From contig NC_084817.1 of the NCBI RefSeq assembly GCF_963583255.1, forward strand, positions 2,700,543 to 2,764,542: a stretch of DNA of 64,000 nt, read 5' to 3'. Of the stretch, positions 22,324-34,587 are shown piece after piece (positions within the stretch are counted from its first letter, which is position 1; each line of letters begins with the position of its first letter). The notes beneath the pieces were generated by a model. The model searched no databases. It was given only the letters and a program-made list of their open reading frames with translations, and was not told the origin of the DNA. The DNA comes from Pyrus communis (Eukaryota > Streptophyta > Magnoliopsida > Rosales > Rosaceae). A program made the translations under genes and the position numbers.

Positions 22324-22975
22324 TACAGGTAATTGAGCTCTATCTATCTTATTTACACAAGTATGTCTGCTATCATCATATTTGTTTAATTTTCTTATTT
22401 TTCTTCTTCGAAAGATACGAGTAATGTGGATCAACTGGTGATTTGCGAGCTAGGCATACATATTAATCTTCTTTTAAAAGGTAATTGTCTTCCTTTACAT
22501 ATTTCAAGGATTATTTAACTTTAGCTGCTCATTTCTAATTTCTTTGTGGAACGACTGAGTGAAAGTAGTGATATCAATAAACCATCTAGGAAACATATCA
22601 TGCGTTCATCTTACTGATTTATGAAGCACTTTTTAGTAACTGTTCATACGTACGTACCAAATTCGATATCAAATTTGCACGGCGCATAATTTTCTTATCT
22701 TAGTTGCTCAAGTTTTCGCAGAAAATAGTAAGACTTGAGCAAAGGTGAGCCAAATGAAAGAGCACCAGTTGAGGTCACCTTCAGGTTTCTCATGTGTTGT
22801 TGGGCTTTAATATACATTATTTGGTTGTTTCTTAGGAAAATTAAATTCTAGGACAATGTCATAGAGATGTTGCTGAATCGGTAATTTACCTATCGTTTCG
22901 GGATTCTGTAGATCCTAAAAGCGTGATGTCGACCATCAACATACCACTACTGAAGCTTCCCCACAAATTTTGATC
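22324..22975. other. 3' flank of the NLR gene, no coding sequence
   Basis: Starts with TACAGGTAATTGAG just after the stop, so a 3'UTR intron is possible (GT near 22329), as is common in this NLR class. Otherwise AT-rich with no recognisable gene. Confidence 0.4.
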
Positions 22976-23541
22976 TTCTTCACCGAAGCCATGAGAACTT
23001 GCAGGCATTGGAAAGCGATTCCTCAAAGCATTCCTCTGCTGACTCCTCATTGCTTGGACCTGCGCTTAATGATCCTTCATGGCCATTTTTCAACAGGTCA
23101 AATACAATCATGTGAACAGGGAAGCTAACTGCATTTCGCATAGACGGAGTTTGGTTTGAGGAGCTTACATGATTGTACATCTCCTTGTAAAGGATAGTCA
23201 TACTATGTACCTTGATTCGGAAAAGACGACGGCTGCGGGGGGTCCTTTTCCTGATGAACGACCTGTCGTGCCTCATCGATGCAAGCGAGCAAATGGGCCA
23301 CCTCGGAAGGGTCGGAAACGAGGGAATGGGAGAGCTGAAAGCGGGCGAGTCCGGCGGCCCAGAAACCAGGGGAGGTGTACCGGGCCTTCAACACGGTGGC
23401 AACCCGGCAAACGACGCCGTAGTACAGTTTCTGCAGCGACGGAGAAGCGGAGGAGTAGTGGTCCCGGAGCAGGGAATTAAGAGCGGCGACGGCGTCCTCG
23501 AACTTCTGCTTCTTGGAAACGTCCTTGGGGAGCTCCTCCAA
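22976..23541 (-). pseudogene. Fragment of an unrecognised conserved plant gene, start codon lost
   Basis: Minus-strand frame of about 108 residues beginning EELPKDVSKKQKFEDAVAAL and continuing NSLLRDHYSSASPSLQKLYY and RVATVLKARYTSPGFW. It reads like a normal helical protein but I do not recognise the family. The codon where Met is expected is TTG (23541-23539) with an in-frame TGA directly before it, and no ATG lies inside. The frame meets a plausible GT donor near 23208 (AATCAAG then GTACATAG). A second open piece near 23100-22976 contains GHEGSLSAGPSNEESAEECF, but I could not join it with good splice sites. Most likely a dead fragment; a missed upstream exon is the alternative. Confidence 0.55.
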
Positions 23542-23915
23542 TCAATCGCTGCTCTAATTTCTTTTCGTCTTTGAATTTGACTTCCATTTTCAGATTCGGG
23601 TTAAATCGGTTTGTATCGTATCAGATTTTTTATTTTTCTGCGTTTTTGGTTTCGGATTTTTCTTATATTTCTGGAGTTTGGCTTGGCGAGGAGAGGAGGT
23701 CACCGTTGGGAGACGAAGGTGGGAATCGGATCGCCTGCGCGCCGTCTCACATTCCAACCGTCATTCCACGTCACTGCGTTACCAGTTCCCACGCCTCCTC
23801 ATTACTCCATTAACGACACCTTTATCAACGTCGTTTGTTTTACACGTGGTCACTTGCGTGGGTTGCCTGGTGGGTAGGATAAGTGGTAGGGTTGGGTTCA
23901 TCTAATTCAATGTTT

Positions 23916-24094
23916 TTTTTTTTTTTTTTTAAGTACATCGATATTTTTTACATTAAAGAAAAAGAGAGTTTGGTTAAGCTATATAATGAACAACCTAATT
24001 TAATATCGAATTCACCAACCACGAGATTCGAACCTAAGTAAGACCTCACACTTCCAAATGAAGAGGAATACGATCAGACCATAGTACTGAATGA
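23916..24094 (-). mobile_element. tRNA-derived SINE with perfect 14-base target duplication
   Basis: Read on the minus strand it has an A-box-like ATGGTCTGATCGTAT start, a B box GGTTCGAATCTCG and an A-rich tail (the T-run beginning at 23913). CTAATTCAATGTTT is present at 23902-23915 and again at 24095-24108, a perfect target duplication. Its body differs from the SINE at 13339 and resembles the family at 60232. Confidence 0.9.
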
Positions 24095-24108
24095 CTAATT
24101 CAATGTTT

Positions 24109-25093
24109 GACACTCAAAAAGTTATCACATGTAGCAAGTTGTTTATGGTTTTTTTTTTTTTTCTCTCTTTCTTTTCACGTTATTTTATTTGAATTCGTTT
24201 GGTTTTCATTCCTGTTAACACAAGATCCTTGTAAACCCATTAGAATATGTAGTTGTTTTTGTGCCCAATAGATGGGTTAGAGAGAGCCCACGAAAAGATG
24301 AGAGGACCAAGTTATTAGGCTTGCAAGCTAATCCAAGGAATCTATATGATAGAACACCACCACAAGAACGAAGACGACCGCTCATAGCCCTAAATTTTCT
24401 ACCGATTAGGAGAGACGAGCGTAAAACTTAAATTATTTTCTGACCGCTCAAGTCGGTTGGCAGACTTGACAACTTTCTGGCATAGAGCTTTAAAGATAGG
24501 TCTAGCTAAACCTCAACTTGCAAACATACGTATCCATGAAGAGACATAAATGCGATCAAGTCTAGCACTTGAGTAAAATGCTTTTCAACCAGTATCTAAT
24601 GAGCATTGTGTTCATGATGCTTTTCCGATTTATTTTTTATTTTTTGTGCTTTTATGTTTTGGGTTTTGGGTTTTTTTTATGTTTTGAGTTTTTCTTTTGT
24701 CCTTCATTAGCTACCTTATTTGAGTTCGTTTCGGTATGCACCATGATGCAGATTCAATCCCACCAATTCCTCTCCCCCCTAACAATTAACAATCAAATCC
24801 ACTAACATATCGATCTACTAAAATAAATAAGCAAAAAGGGTGAGGAGAAACATTTCCCTTATTTAACAAGAGAGAATCAACTAGAACATGAGTTACAAAG
24901 CCAATAAATGGAAGTCTATTACATTGATCTACCTCATCAATCTATAATCAATTTTCGATTGTACAATAAAATCAGAGCCAATTTTCCACTTGGCTTTAAA
25001 ACAATGCAATACAGAACAATACAATGTAAGACACAAATGCTAAAAGAATAAGAAGCAAAAAATAAAATAAAATCCCAAAACACAATGTTCAAA
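24109..25093. other. Intergenic, probably 3' flank of the F-box gene
   Basis: No supported gene. T-rich runs and short open frames only. The last 150 bases before 25094 are likely 3'UTR of the F-box gene on the minus strand. Confidence 0.45.
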
Positions 25094-26341
25094 TCACATA
25101 GAAGCCTCAATCCTTGGCTCAAATGAGAAGGCAGACAAGAACTTGATGGCTTCACCATCCACAAAACATTTGGGCAATTCAATCCAATCATTGGCAGTCA
25201 AGTCACACAGAACACAGCTCGAAATCTCGGTAGAGCTTAAGCAGATCAGTATCTGGTCACCAGCCCCTACGCAGTTTATGTCCACATTCTTGCCATACCA
25301 CTCGTGTGACATCGCCGGAGGCATTGCTGCGATTTGTTGCCACGATCGAGCTTCCTCATTGTAGCACCACACCCTGAGGCTCGCGCTTTCGAAGAATTCT
25401 GAGAGAAGAACCACCAGCATTCTGCCTCCGCATTCTACCAAGTCAATGGAGTACTCGAAGAAGACCGGGAGTAACCTGGGGTACTCCGAGAAGCACTTGG
25501 TGGTCAGGTTGCAGGCTACAACGGAGCCTGATGAGCTGAGGAAATGGAGTGTCTCCTCGCCATTTTTGGTAGTGATGACGGATGAGTATTGCTTGGATGG
25601 GCTTCTTTGCATGTTGGTTGCCACTACATTTCCAGCTTTGCTAAGGAAGTAAACGGCACTGTCATCGTTTGAGTCTGATTCTGTAGAATCATCATCGTCA
25701 AAGTTTTTACGCAAGGCGGTCTCTTCTTCCCAGCAGGCAGTGCTTGAGTTATACACTCGAAAGGACAGTTTTGGAAACTCGCCGAAGACTACAACAAGCT
25801 TGTAAGAGCGCTGATCATACTTGGGATATGAGCTCATCACAATGGCATGGAATGTGAGATTTCGTAGGGATGGATCCAGCGGAGGGTGTTCGTTGCAAAC
25901 TCCTGTCACGGGGTTGGATACAATGAAGTTGCCCTGTGAATTGCGGAAACAGATCAAGCCACCAGAGGCTGAAACAGGCATGGAATTGCGGTTGGAGTTC
26001 ATCTGGAGGAGAGGTGGATGATTGAGTTTCTTCCAGCTTCTTTCAGAGGAGTCAAAGACAATTGATCGATTGAGAAGGGGATCGACCATGAAAAACCATG
26101 GATCCCGAGAGGGTATCTGAGAGCAGGCAAGCTTAAAACTGGGAGAAGATGCAACTGATTTCCATCTTTTGCACACCAACGTAAGGCGGAAGAAGGCAGA
26201 TGTTGGTAGTCTTGACAGCACCCTTTCGAGAAGGTCTTCATTAAGCTCATCCATACCAAAGGTGCTTGAAATGCAATCATCTTGCTCTAGGGATTTTCTC
26301 TTCCGATTCATCGTAAAAGCTGGGCAAATGTTGTGCTCCAT
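25094..26341 (-). CDS. F-box protein (F-box only protein 13-like)
   Basis: Coding part in a single exon, 415 residues, from an ATG at 26341. The F-box is at about residues 30-70, with MDELNEDLLERVLSRLPTSA and FRLTLVCKRWKSVASSPSF. This module binds SKP1 in SCF ubiquitin ligases. The remainder, with SRDPWFFMVDP, LICFRNSQGNF and WYGKNVDINCVGAGDQILI, resembles the beta-propeller-like associated domain of plant F-box proteins and should bind the substrate. An acidic Asp/Ser-rich insert (DDDDSTESDSNDDS) interrupts it near residue 220. The name rests on recognition of the family; the substrate is unknown. A 5'UTR intron separates the ATG exon from the leader. Confidence 0.9.
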   Translation of the reverse strand: MEHNICPAFTMNRKRKSLEQDDCISSTFGMDELNEDLLERVLSRLPTSAFFRLTLVCKRWKSVASSPSFKLACSQIPSRDPWFFMVDPLLNRSIVFDSSERSWKKLNHPPLLQMNSNRNSMPVSASGGLICFRNSQGNFIVSNPVTGVCNEHPPLDPSLRNLTFHAIVMSSYPKYDQRSYKLVVVFGEFPKLSFRVYNSSTACWEEETALRKNFDDDDSTESDSNDDSAVYFLSKAGNVVATNMQRSPSKQYSSVITTKNGEETLHFLSSSGSVVACNLTTKCFSEYPRLLPVFFEYSIDLVECGGRMLVVLLSEFFESASLRVWCYNEEARSWQQIAAMPPAMSHEWYGKNVDINCVGAGDQILICLSSTEISSCVLCDLTANDWIELPKCFVDGEAIKFLSAFSFEPRIEASM

Positions 26342-26368
26342 GGACTAGAAATTCGTAAGAACACAACT

Positions 26369-27231
26369 GCAGTAACAAAAAGGTATCGAAGTGTTACTTG
26401 TGAATTTATATAAATGCCCATCAGATAGAAACCAAAGAAACAAAATGCTCAAATCAAGCATACAAAGAATGTAATGGGAATATGGCTCAAACATTCATTA
26501 AAAGACTCCGGTACTTCAAAAATCTACGGAATGTTTTTCTAAACTACTTCATGGCTCGTTTGGGACTGCTTCTATAAAGGGCACTTATGCTCATAAGCAC
26601 TTCTGGTAGAAGTGCTTCAACGACCCAGATGCGTTTTTAAGTGTTTTCTGCCAAATGTAGTCAAAAGCGCAATTTAGCCATCTCAGCCCCTATCCTTCCG
26701 TTTCTAATTCCTATCTGCCGGTTATCTTATTAATCAAACAATTCGTATGGCAGCGAAGAAGTTGAAAACCAATCTAATCTATCGAAGAAAGAATCCGACT
26801 CTCTTTCGAGAGTGAGACTGAAGAAAAATCCGAGGATGGCAAATCACAGGACAGTCAAAAGCACTAAGAAACAGGTATGAACTGAGATTGTTGAAGCAAA
26901 AAAGGCTTAAAATTTGAAACCATCCATGAGAAAAAGCATGTTTAGAGGCTCAAAAGTTCCAGAATTGGAAGATATAAGTTAAATTTTCACAGCCAAAAGA
27001 TGAAATTGGACCGTTGGTATGTCCAGAAGTAACAGATCTCGAGACAAAGTCATATTATTCGCCAAATCACAGTAGAAGAATCCTAGGACTTGGAGTTACT
27101 AGAAACAACGTTGTACCCATCAGTCAAAATGTCACATTTAGACAGATTAACAGCTAAAATTCAAGAAAAACGAGGCAGACTTTGAACAACAAGATGACAA
27201 AAGGAGAAGATGAACAGAGAGAGAAAATGTA
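26369..27231 (-). other. Probable 5'UTR intron of the F-box gene
   Basis: On the minus strand a donor GGAAAAG then GTACATTTTC (about 27231) and an acceptor TTTTTGTTACTGCAG (about 26369), 28 bases before the ATG, fit a leader intron of about 0.86 kb. The leader exon would lie around 27232-27560. A one-sided hAT-MITE-like word GGCTCGTTTGGGACTGCTTC occurs at about 26553 within it. Confidence 0.6.
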
Positions 27232-27548
27232 CCTTTTCCTGCTGCGGCTGCTTCAGCGGCGATGCTGCTGCTTCAACGGTGGCGCTGCCGTGAGGTATGA
27301 GTGGAGGAGGACAGTGAGAGTGATGAAGTGAGGCTGGTGGGTTTTGTCTCTGTCTTTAAATTGGGCAGCGTTTGGGAGAAAAGATTAAAGGAAAGAAAGG
27401 AAGGGAGAAAAAGAGCTATGAAGGAAGGTGTGAAGCTTCCTGGGAAGCTCTTTTTGTAGGGGTTGACAACCAAGAACATACACAAACACACGAGGGGTTG
27501 GTTGGTGGTTGGTTTTTCTTTCTTTTCAGCCCAATATTTATAAAACAA

Positions 27549-27572
27549 GAGAGAGAGAGAGAGAGAGAGAGG
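27549..27572. repeat. (GA)n microsatellite at the F-box leader
   Basis: A GAGA tract that is a CT tract on the F-box gene's own strand, about 1.2 kb upstream of its ATG. It is at or near the expected start of its leader exon. Confidence 0.8.
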
Positions 27573-27599
27573 GAGGGAGTAGTTGACTCCCTGCTCTAA

Positions 27600-28919
27600 C
27601 ACCTCTTGGCTTTGGATTCCTAAGCCCCAAACAAAAATTGTTGCACTTAGCAGTGTTTGATTAGTCGGATGACTTGAGATACAAGCACGGTGACATTGTA
27701 GTTATAGGTAATATATAACAATGTATGTTTGACTTAAAATAGAAGTAAATTATGACGAGAATGCATGTATTAGTGTGTAATTAACTTACATACAGTTAAA
27801 TTTCATTGTGATGATGTCTATGTCAGTCAAGCGTTAGTACACACTAAGGTGGAGCTAAGAATTTATATAGGAGTTAGCTAAATTTTTTTATCTTGTATGG
27901 AGTGAAATTTAGTCGTTAAGAATAGGCTAAATTTATATTTTGTGCAATATTAAACTGAATTACCGTAACATGCTTTTTTAACACCAAATTTTTTCATCTT
28001 TAAAAACTTGGAGAGGATTAAAACGCAAAATAATCATTAGCTGGCTCCGCTCTTGATATACACAAAACAATAAGTAATTAGCTTAAAGTATTGTTACAAT
28101 AAATATAAATAATACATAATAATGTCTCTAATTTGAAATACCAAAACAGCATCGTCGTTCGAATATAAAGAACTCTCCCTCGTGAGGAGAATACACTTTA
28201 AATTGGTCGTCTATCTTTATAATATTTTTAAACACAAAAGAAGAGGAGAGAGCATCGGAGCATGGTTGCAAAGAAGGACAAAACGACATGGTTGGGAATA
28301 CAATATATGCCAATAATATTATCATGACATTGTCAAAGGCTCAAAGTGCTTAAAGGGTTTGTCTTTGTCATATTTTCAGATGCGTGGGTTGAGTTTTAGG
28401 GTTTCTGCTGCTGCCGGAAGCTGACTTTTGCAGTTTGCAAAAGCAAAAGCAGAAACCTGGTGGTGCTTTTGGCTTCTGCATTTGCCTCGTTAAGGAATCT
28501 GGGAGCTCGTGAGCCTTCAAAGTCAATGGCCAGACCAGATTCTTCGAGTCCCAGAAGCAAAGCATTTTTTTTCGAACTAGAATACAAGGAATAAAAGACA
28601 AAGCAAGAGAGAGAAAGCCGCCGATTACGTTCTATTTTCTACTTTTTTTATCCCCTCTCTCTCTAACACTCCTCCAAAGTCCAAGGCCTTGGAGGTCGGC
28701 TGCCAATGGCAGTTGGCAGAGATCTCGATGCGTACATTTCATCAAGCTCGAGTCATCCAAGTTGCCTTCTTTTCTGTTTTACCGTTTTGGTAAATTACAA
28801 GTTGGCATCTTTTCCCCCGTTTGCTAAATTGGATTATCAAATCTTAATGAACTTATTTAATATTATAAAGAAACCAAATTTTAGCACGTTCAAGACTACT
28901 ACTAAATAGTACTAAACAT
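27600..28919. other. Intergenic, no gene recognised
   Basis: AT-rich, with a GC-richer patch at about 28370-28740 that contains a CTCTCTCTCT tract, GGAGGTCGGCTGCC and short open frames. None has recognisable protein content or a convincing exon structure. The patch could be a promoter and leader. Confidence 0.4.
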
Positions 28920-29260
28920 CTTTTCGCAAAATCCATTAACTTGACACGAAACAATACAAAAATAACAAATTTCAAATCAATCCGATTGCTCATTAAAAAC
29001 CCTTTAACAAATCGTGTCACTGGTTAGAAACTCTATTAGATATCGTTTGCCAACCTAAACATTAAAATTGATAATTTCTTGCATGACCAATTAACCTAAC
29101 ACGAAACAACTGGACCAGTCGATCCAGCACAAAATTACATGATCTGTGTATGAATGCGGTTGTTATCAAGCCACCCGTTAAAGTAACAAATTTGACTTGA
29201 CACAACCTGTTAAGATAACGAATATGACACGAACACAATAAACACGAACTATTTGACAGC
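28920..29260. repeat. Degenerate TE-derived tract with ACACGAAC-type words
   Basis: Repeated words TTGACACGAA, TAACACGAAACA, CACCCGTTAAAGTAAC, CAACCTGTTAAGATAACGA and ATGACACGAACACAATAA resemble the subterminal minisatellite-like sequence of a common plant non-autonomous DNA element. Ends and target duplication are not recognisable. Confidence 0.4.
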
Positions 29261-29556
29261 CTACTTCTAAATTTCTAACAACTAAAAACGCTTCTAACTA
29301 CATTTGTTAGCAATAATTAAAAATGTTTCTAGGTCAATCACTTATCAGTGCTTCTTCATGATACAAATAACGCTTAACTGTGTCATGAGAATTACTAATG
29401 ACTCTCCCAACTAAAATGTTAATCGGAGGTCTCTGCAATTAATGAAACCCCGGACAAAAATTCCCAAGCCTCCATCTTTTTCCTTATGGCAACGATGAGG
29501 GGACCTAAAGAATTATGAACAAAATAATAATCGTTAAGAAATCCACCTTCGATTAT

Positions 29557-30623
29557 TTATCCGTCTACTTTTTCTGTTCTGTGGATTCCGTTCCAGTTCA
29601 GAAAACCAGAATTCACAACCGGAGAAGCGTTCCCATTTGCTTGAGTCGTTGGCCCATTGCTCCGGCAAATTTCAATGTCCTCTGCAGGCGATGAACTTGA
29701 CTCACAATGATCAATATCCATATCTTGGGAAATGCCTTTTTCAGCTTCGCGGCCTGAAGAAAAGAGATCCTTCTTGCAGTGTGCTGATACATCGTCCAGA
29801 ATAGCCTGATATGAGTCACCATTAGACATATCCATACCATCTGGAGCTGGAGTTGAATCACCTCTTATGGTATCCAAATCCAACTCACCAGCAGGGTCCT
29901 CGCCTATAGAAATCTCCCTTGAAACAGATGGGCAAGACGGGGAATTAACCGCACCATTTTCAAATATGCAAACCTCTTTTGAAACAGTTGGCGGTGATTT
30001 AAGCCTGAGATCCACATTATCAGAGTGTTCTAGGACAACCTCAGCATCAATTACAGCAGCCGAGTTTGTTACAGAGCTTGGAATCTGTGGCAGCAATGTA
30101 GTATCGGATGGCACAGACCCAGAATTGTGGGTAGGATCTGCAGACTCAGTAGTGGAACATTCAAGTTGTTCCTTTTGGCAAGGCTCTCCTTCAACATTCA
30201 TCATTTCCTCCTTTTTCTTTGGAGGTTCGAGAGTCCTTAGACATGATGCTCGTGGCTGAACCCTGCACAGCAACAGCCAACCAAAATCATTTTAGATCGT
30301 CAAAACATAATGCTTCTCATAAAAAAAAAAATGACGCACAATATCAGTTCAGTTTGAACTATGGTCCACAATCACACATGTTGCATTCGTCTAAGCCAAC
30401 TATATAGAACTTAATCAGAGTAACATGTAAAGTTCACACATATACACACCTGCTATATAGTAGCATATATGCTCCCTGGGAAAGTACCTCTTCCAAATTT
30501 ACAGTCGTAACCTGTGAAAATAGCAAATAAGTCAGCAAAGAAATAAGCTGCTTGGGTACATAGTTCATGTTAGATAAAAGTTTCGAGTGCATCTGAATAT
30601 TCTGTAATAGGGAAGGCTATAGG

Positions 30624-30659
<36 letters not shown>

Positions 30660-33600
30660 GGGAGGAGGAGGAGGAGGAGGAGGAGGAGGAGGAGGAGGGG
30701 GGGGAGAGGGGCAGGCGGGCGGGGGGAGGGAGGGAAAAGAGAGATCACCTTACAGTCGTCGATTCCGTACCAGTTTCCACTGAAATCCTTGGTATAACAG
30801 ATATAGTGTCCGAAAAATGAAGCATTCAGCATATCAATATGGACAACAACGGCATAAAGCTTGTAAATATTGGTACCATCTCCCGCTTCACTCATGTAGG
30901 GGTTAAGATCTAATGTTTCCGGAAATGTTACTCTCTTGTTAATTTTCCCAAACCGTCCACTCTGAAATATTTGCCAACACAAAAATTTCAGGATTCACCA
31001 TAGCATCAATTAAGAAAGCAACATGTATAAAATGAGTATAGCTGAACCTGAAATCTTTTCAAGGCAATTGTGAGAATATTTGGAGCGCGTTTAACAGTAA
31101 GACGCTTCCAAGCCTTGACATAGTCATTGCACCTGTTAACAGAAACAATATATCTTCATGAAGCAACTGTAATTGTGACAACAAATATAACGAATGGAAT
31201 TGACAAAAAACTGAAAAAGGCAACAAATATAACGAATGGAATTGACAAAGAAAAAGTAGAGATCATACCCATCGCATTTATACATATTTTCTCCATGAAG
31301 CCACTCCTTGATGGTGAATTGATCTAGACATTCCTCTAATGATGAAGCATCCCCGTGAATTTCAACAGTTAAATCCATCATATTTTCATATTGATTTGAT
31401 ATATTCTCGCAATTTGTACAAATCACCTTCAAATTATTCCAAAAAGAGAAAGTACGTTAGAAGGGATGTAAAATTACAAAACACAAGGAAAATGCCACAG
31501 CCAAAGTTCGAATGTTAGGCACACTGAAAATATTCCAAGTAATGATACCAGAACCAAAAAGGTAAAGCACTACAACCTATCTAGATATAGAATATAAAAC
31601 TGCTGTGACATATTCTCCATTTAACATACGTGAGTCGATACATGATTGTAAGCGTCAATCAAGCAATGCTCAACAGTAAAATCAAGAAATAATTCAGCTT
31701 GTAACTGAATTTACACTTAGCCATAAGATGATAACCTGAGATTGTAGCTGGCCACCAAATATATGTTGAATTAACGTTGTCTCTTGAGAGCTTGGACACA
31801 CAGCCTTCTCTCCACCAAACTCATCAAGACACAATGACTGCATTGTATCAATGGCAAATCTACAAAACAATACAAGAACTTCAATACAATTTGTTGATGC
31901 ACAAAATCAAGTGCAAGTAGAGTGTTGACAATGTATTCAATATAACAGCCATCAGGCAATATAGAAACTAAATCAAGTGCACATAAAGAAACCTCATGAG
32001 TTCATGAGCATCCTCCTGCCTCCCATAGCCAAGATTACCACCAATATTTGATAATCTAGAGATAATGTTGGTTGGTGAAAAGGACTGCAAACTTTGGCTA
32101 GCTCTTTGGAGATGGATTTCGAATTCACACAGGAAGCACCAGTCTTCACGTATGCCTGAAAAGCAAAACAAGAGCAATTGTTTGATGAGTCAAGACTTGC
32201 TTAAGCACCTTCATCCTAAAAAAGTAACACTGAATGGTTTTAAGACTCTACATTCTCTCCGGTAGCCCTTCTCTAACAAGTAGGCAACAAGCGGTCGAGT
32301 GGATGAAAGACACTGTAGAACCACATTGGCAAAGCAACTGCAAATAAAAGGGAAATTAGAAGCATAAACAAAATTGTAGGTAGTACAAGTATGAAAGGAA
32401 TGTCAGTGCAAGTGTGTGAGTGCTTGCATGCTAGCGTGCTTGCGGGCAACAGGCATGTATAGAGTGAAGACATCTGTGGTCAAGTTTGCCGCTTGATCAA
32501 ATGGAAGTACCCAATTAGTGGTATTACAATGTACTGTAAAAAGGGTAAAGAAAAACCTGTTCCCACAATTTAACAGTCCGCAAGGAGGAAACCCTGGCTT
32601 GTCCCAATTGAAAAGTTCAACAAATTCTTCATAGGGAAAAAGAATCTGAAAAGTATTAAGCATTTGTTAATACGTATATGTGCCAGATAAGAATTACGAA
32701 AAATCTATAAGCAGCATTTCTTATGAAAAACTATATGGAAGTTCACCTCTTTAGGCTTCTTGATAGGCTTAGAAATTCCACGAGCGGGAACAAGTGCAAG
32801 TCCAGGGGAAGTTTTGCCCCCAGCACCAGAAGTTTTAAATCTCCGATTACTCAATGTGTTCTGAGCTGAATTCACTCTGCCAGATAGTTGAAAGTCCTTG
32901 CATTCTGTCTTATGCCCTGACTTCCAATGTTTTTCTTGGCATTTCGGTGAGCTACAAAATTATAAAGGGTTATAACCAAAATTTTTAAGGAAGAATACAC
33001 GCTTATAGGAATCTCTACCATTGTCTTAAAAACAATCACCATCATACAAATATTGAATTGACATATCAAATCACCACTTTTATAAGATTAGACTGATACC
33101 ACCACATCACCCATTCAACAAGGTTCCAACATGCTATTGCTACTTCACACGTCTCCTATAAACAACCCCATATATCATTGCAAGTATCAATACCGAAAAC
33201 AAAGTTATCCATGTTATTGATCAATCCCGAGCCTAAACGTAGGATGCTTGCAACACATTGACTGACAGCATAACATGAACCAGAATTTTCAAATTGAACA
33301 TCCTAGTTGGAATCAAAGCCTGACTAGAAGGAGTTTCCATATAAAGTGCAATAATTGGACAAATAAATTTTACATGTAAATAAAATGGAGACAACTGACC
33401 ATCCGTGCGAAGGTCCCTAAGAAATTCAGACAGATAAATAACCTTCCACTCAATAAAACAATAACTCTTCCCTCCTTATCTTTCCTATGAAACAGAACAC
33501 TTAATACTCGACAGTTGTGAGACAACATGATCAACAGAAATATCTAACTGCCTCAGATATATATCTTCGACAACTTATAAATTTCACCACAGATTAAAAC

Positions 33601-34002
33601 TTTTCCATAATCCATTAAACCAGCGTCAATTAAGAAACTAAATCACCATAATTAAGTGCCAAGAAGCAATCTTTAGATACAATGATTAAAGCAGCACATA
33701 AATTCATAAAAAAAATTAACGAATTAAATTGAAGAACAATACCAGTATCTAACAGCCTTGCAGCGAGAGCACCTCCTGGAACCCGAATTCCCACAGACAG
33801 CACAAACAGGATCCTCCATGAGCGCGCCAGGCATTGGGGTCCGATCACCCCCGTCACCTCCTCCCTCGAAGCTGGCGTCGACCTCAAAGTACTTCGAGGC
33901 CGTGTTCTTCACCAGGTGCAGCAAACAGAAGGCGATTATAAAAACTGTAAATATGAAGTGCAGGAACCAATTCAGATCCAAGCTCACTCCCGCGACATGC
34001 AT
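29557..34002 (-). CDS. MYND-type ubiquitin-specific protease (UBP18/19-like)
   Basis: Eleven exons (minus): 34002-33743, 32951-32747, 32645-32557, 32337-32252, 32155-31993, 31859-31736, 31426-31269, 31132-31048, 30961-30749, 30511-30450, 30262-29557. All junctions are in phase, giving 716 residues. An N-terminal hydrophobic segment (about 10-31, [14 protein letters not shown]) suggests membrane anchoring. A MYND zinc finger (about 67-105) starts CAVCGNSG and ends [10 protein letters not shown]. The USP domain has the Cys box LLNCGNSCFANV (Cys about 186), a CxxC pair in the zinc-ribbon part and the His box FFGHYICY (His about 442), followed by WYGID. The N-terminus matches the UBP18/19 clade rather than UBP15-17. 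The acidic C-terminal tail after about 480 is likely disordered. It cleaves ubiquitin from conjugates; substrates are unknown. A telobox TTAGGGTTTTAC lies about 200 bases upstream. Confidence 0.93.
30627..30735. repeat. Compound (GT)(GA)(GGA) microsatellite in USP intron 9
   Basis: TGTGTGTGTGTG, then GAGAGAGAGA, then about a dozen GGA units and a G-rich tail, all within the intron between exons 9 and 10 and close to the donor (30748). On the gene strand it is a long pyrimidine run. It yields spurious poly-Glu and poly-Leu open frames. Confidence 0.95.
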
Positions 34003-34587
34003 CTACGCCTCCCCAGCTTCGATCTTCGATTCCTCCGCAACCCAGATTCTTCTCATCGATAATTTATACAGTGATCGACGCAACTCGCAGCTCGATTTGT
34101 GGATTTTCTCGCAATTTCGTCCTTTCGCCAATGGAAATTATGGGTTTTTTTTTTTTTTTTATCTGGAACAGCGGAGAGAGAGAAATGGGTGGAAATTAGG
34201 GTTTTACAAATTATAATTTGAGTGTGTTAGAGGAGATAAGGGGAGCTACTTTATTTTCTGGAGAGTTCTTTCCCATTCTCTGTGTTTCTAGTTCTTCTAG
34301 CTTTTGGGTTACGTTAACAATGATTTGGAGAAAATTATAAAAAGGTGAAAAGTTTATTTATTTATTCAAGCCAATAAAAAAAATCATTTATTGGATTTTA
34401 TGTTGGATAATACTTTCATTCCGATTTACGAATGATTATATTTTCTCATTTGCAAATAATGTAATTTTATTGAATAAAATCGACCAAAGCTGTTTAATCT
34501 AAACTCAATTCTACAAAAATTCATTCGAACTGGATATCGTTTAATCGTCTAACGTATCAAATAAATAAACAGTTCATCATGAATATG

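Noticed and set aside
23169..23574. Plus-strand open frames of about 100-120 residues
   Set aside because: They are opposite-strand shadows of the GC-rich minus-strand gene fragment and have Arg/Gly-rich, non-protein-like composition.
30617..30820. Poly-Glu and poly-Leu open frames
   Set aside because: Made by the compound GA/GGA microsatellite in a USP intron.
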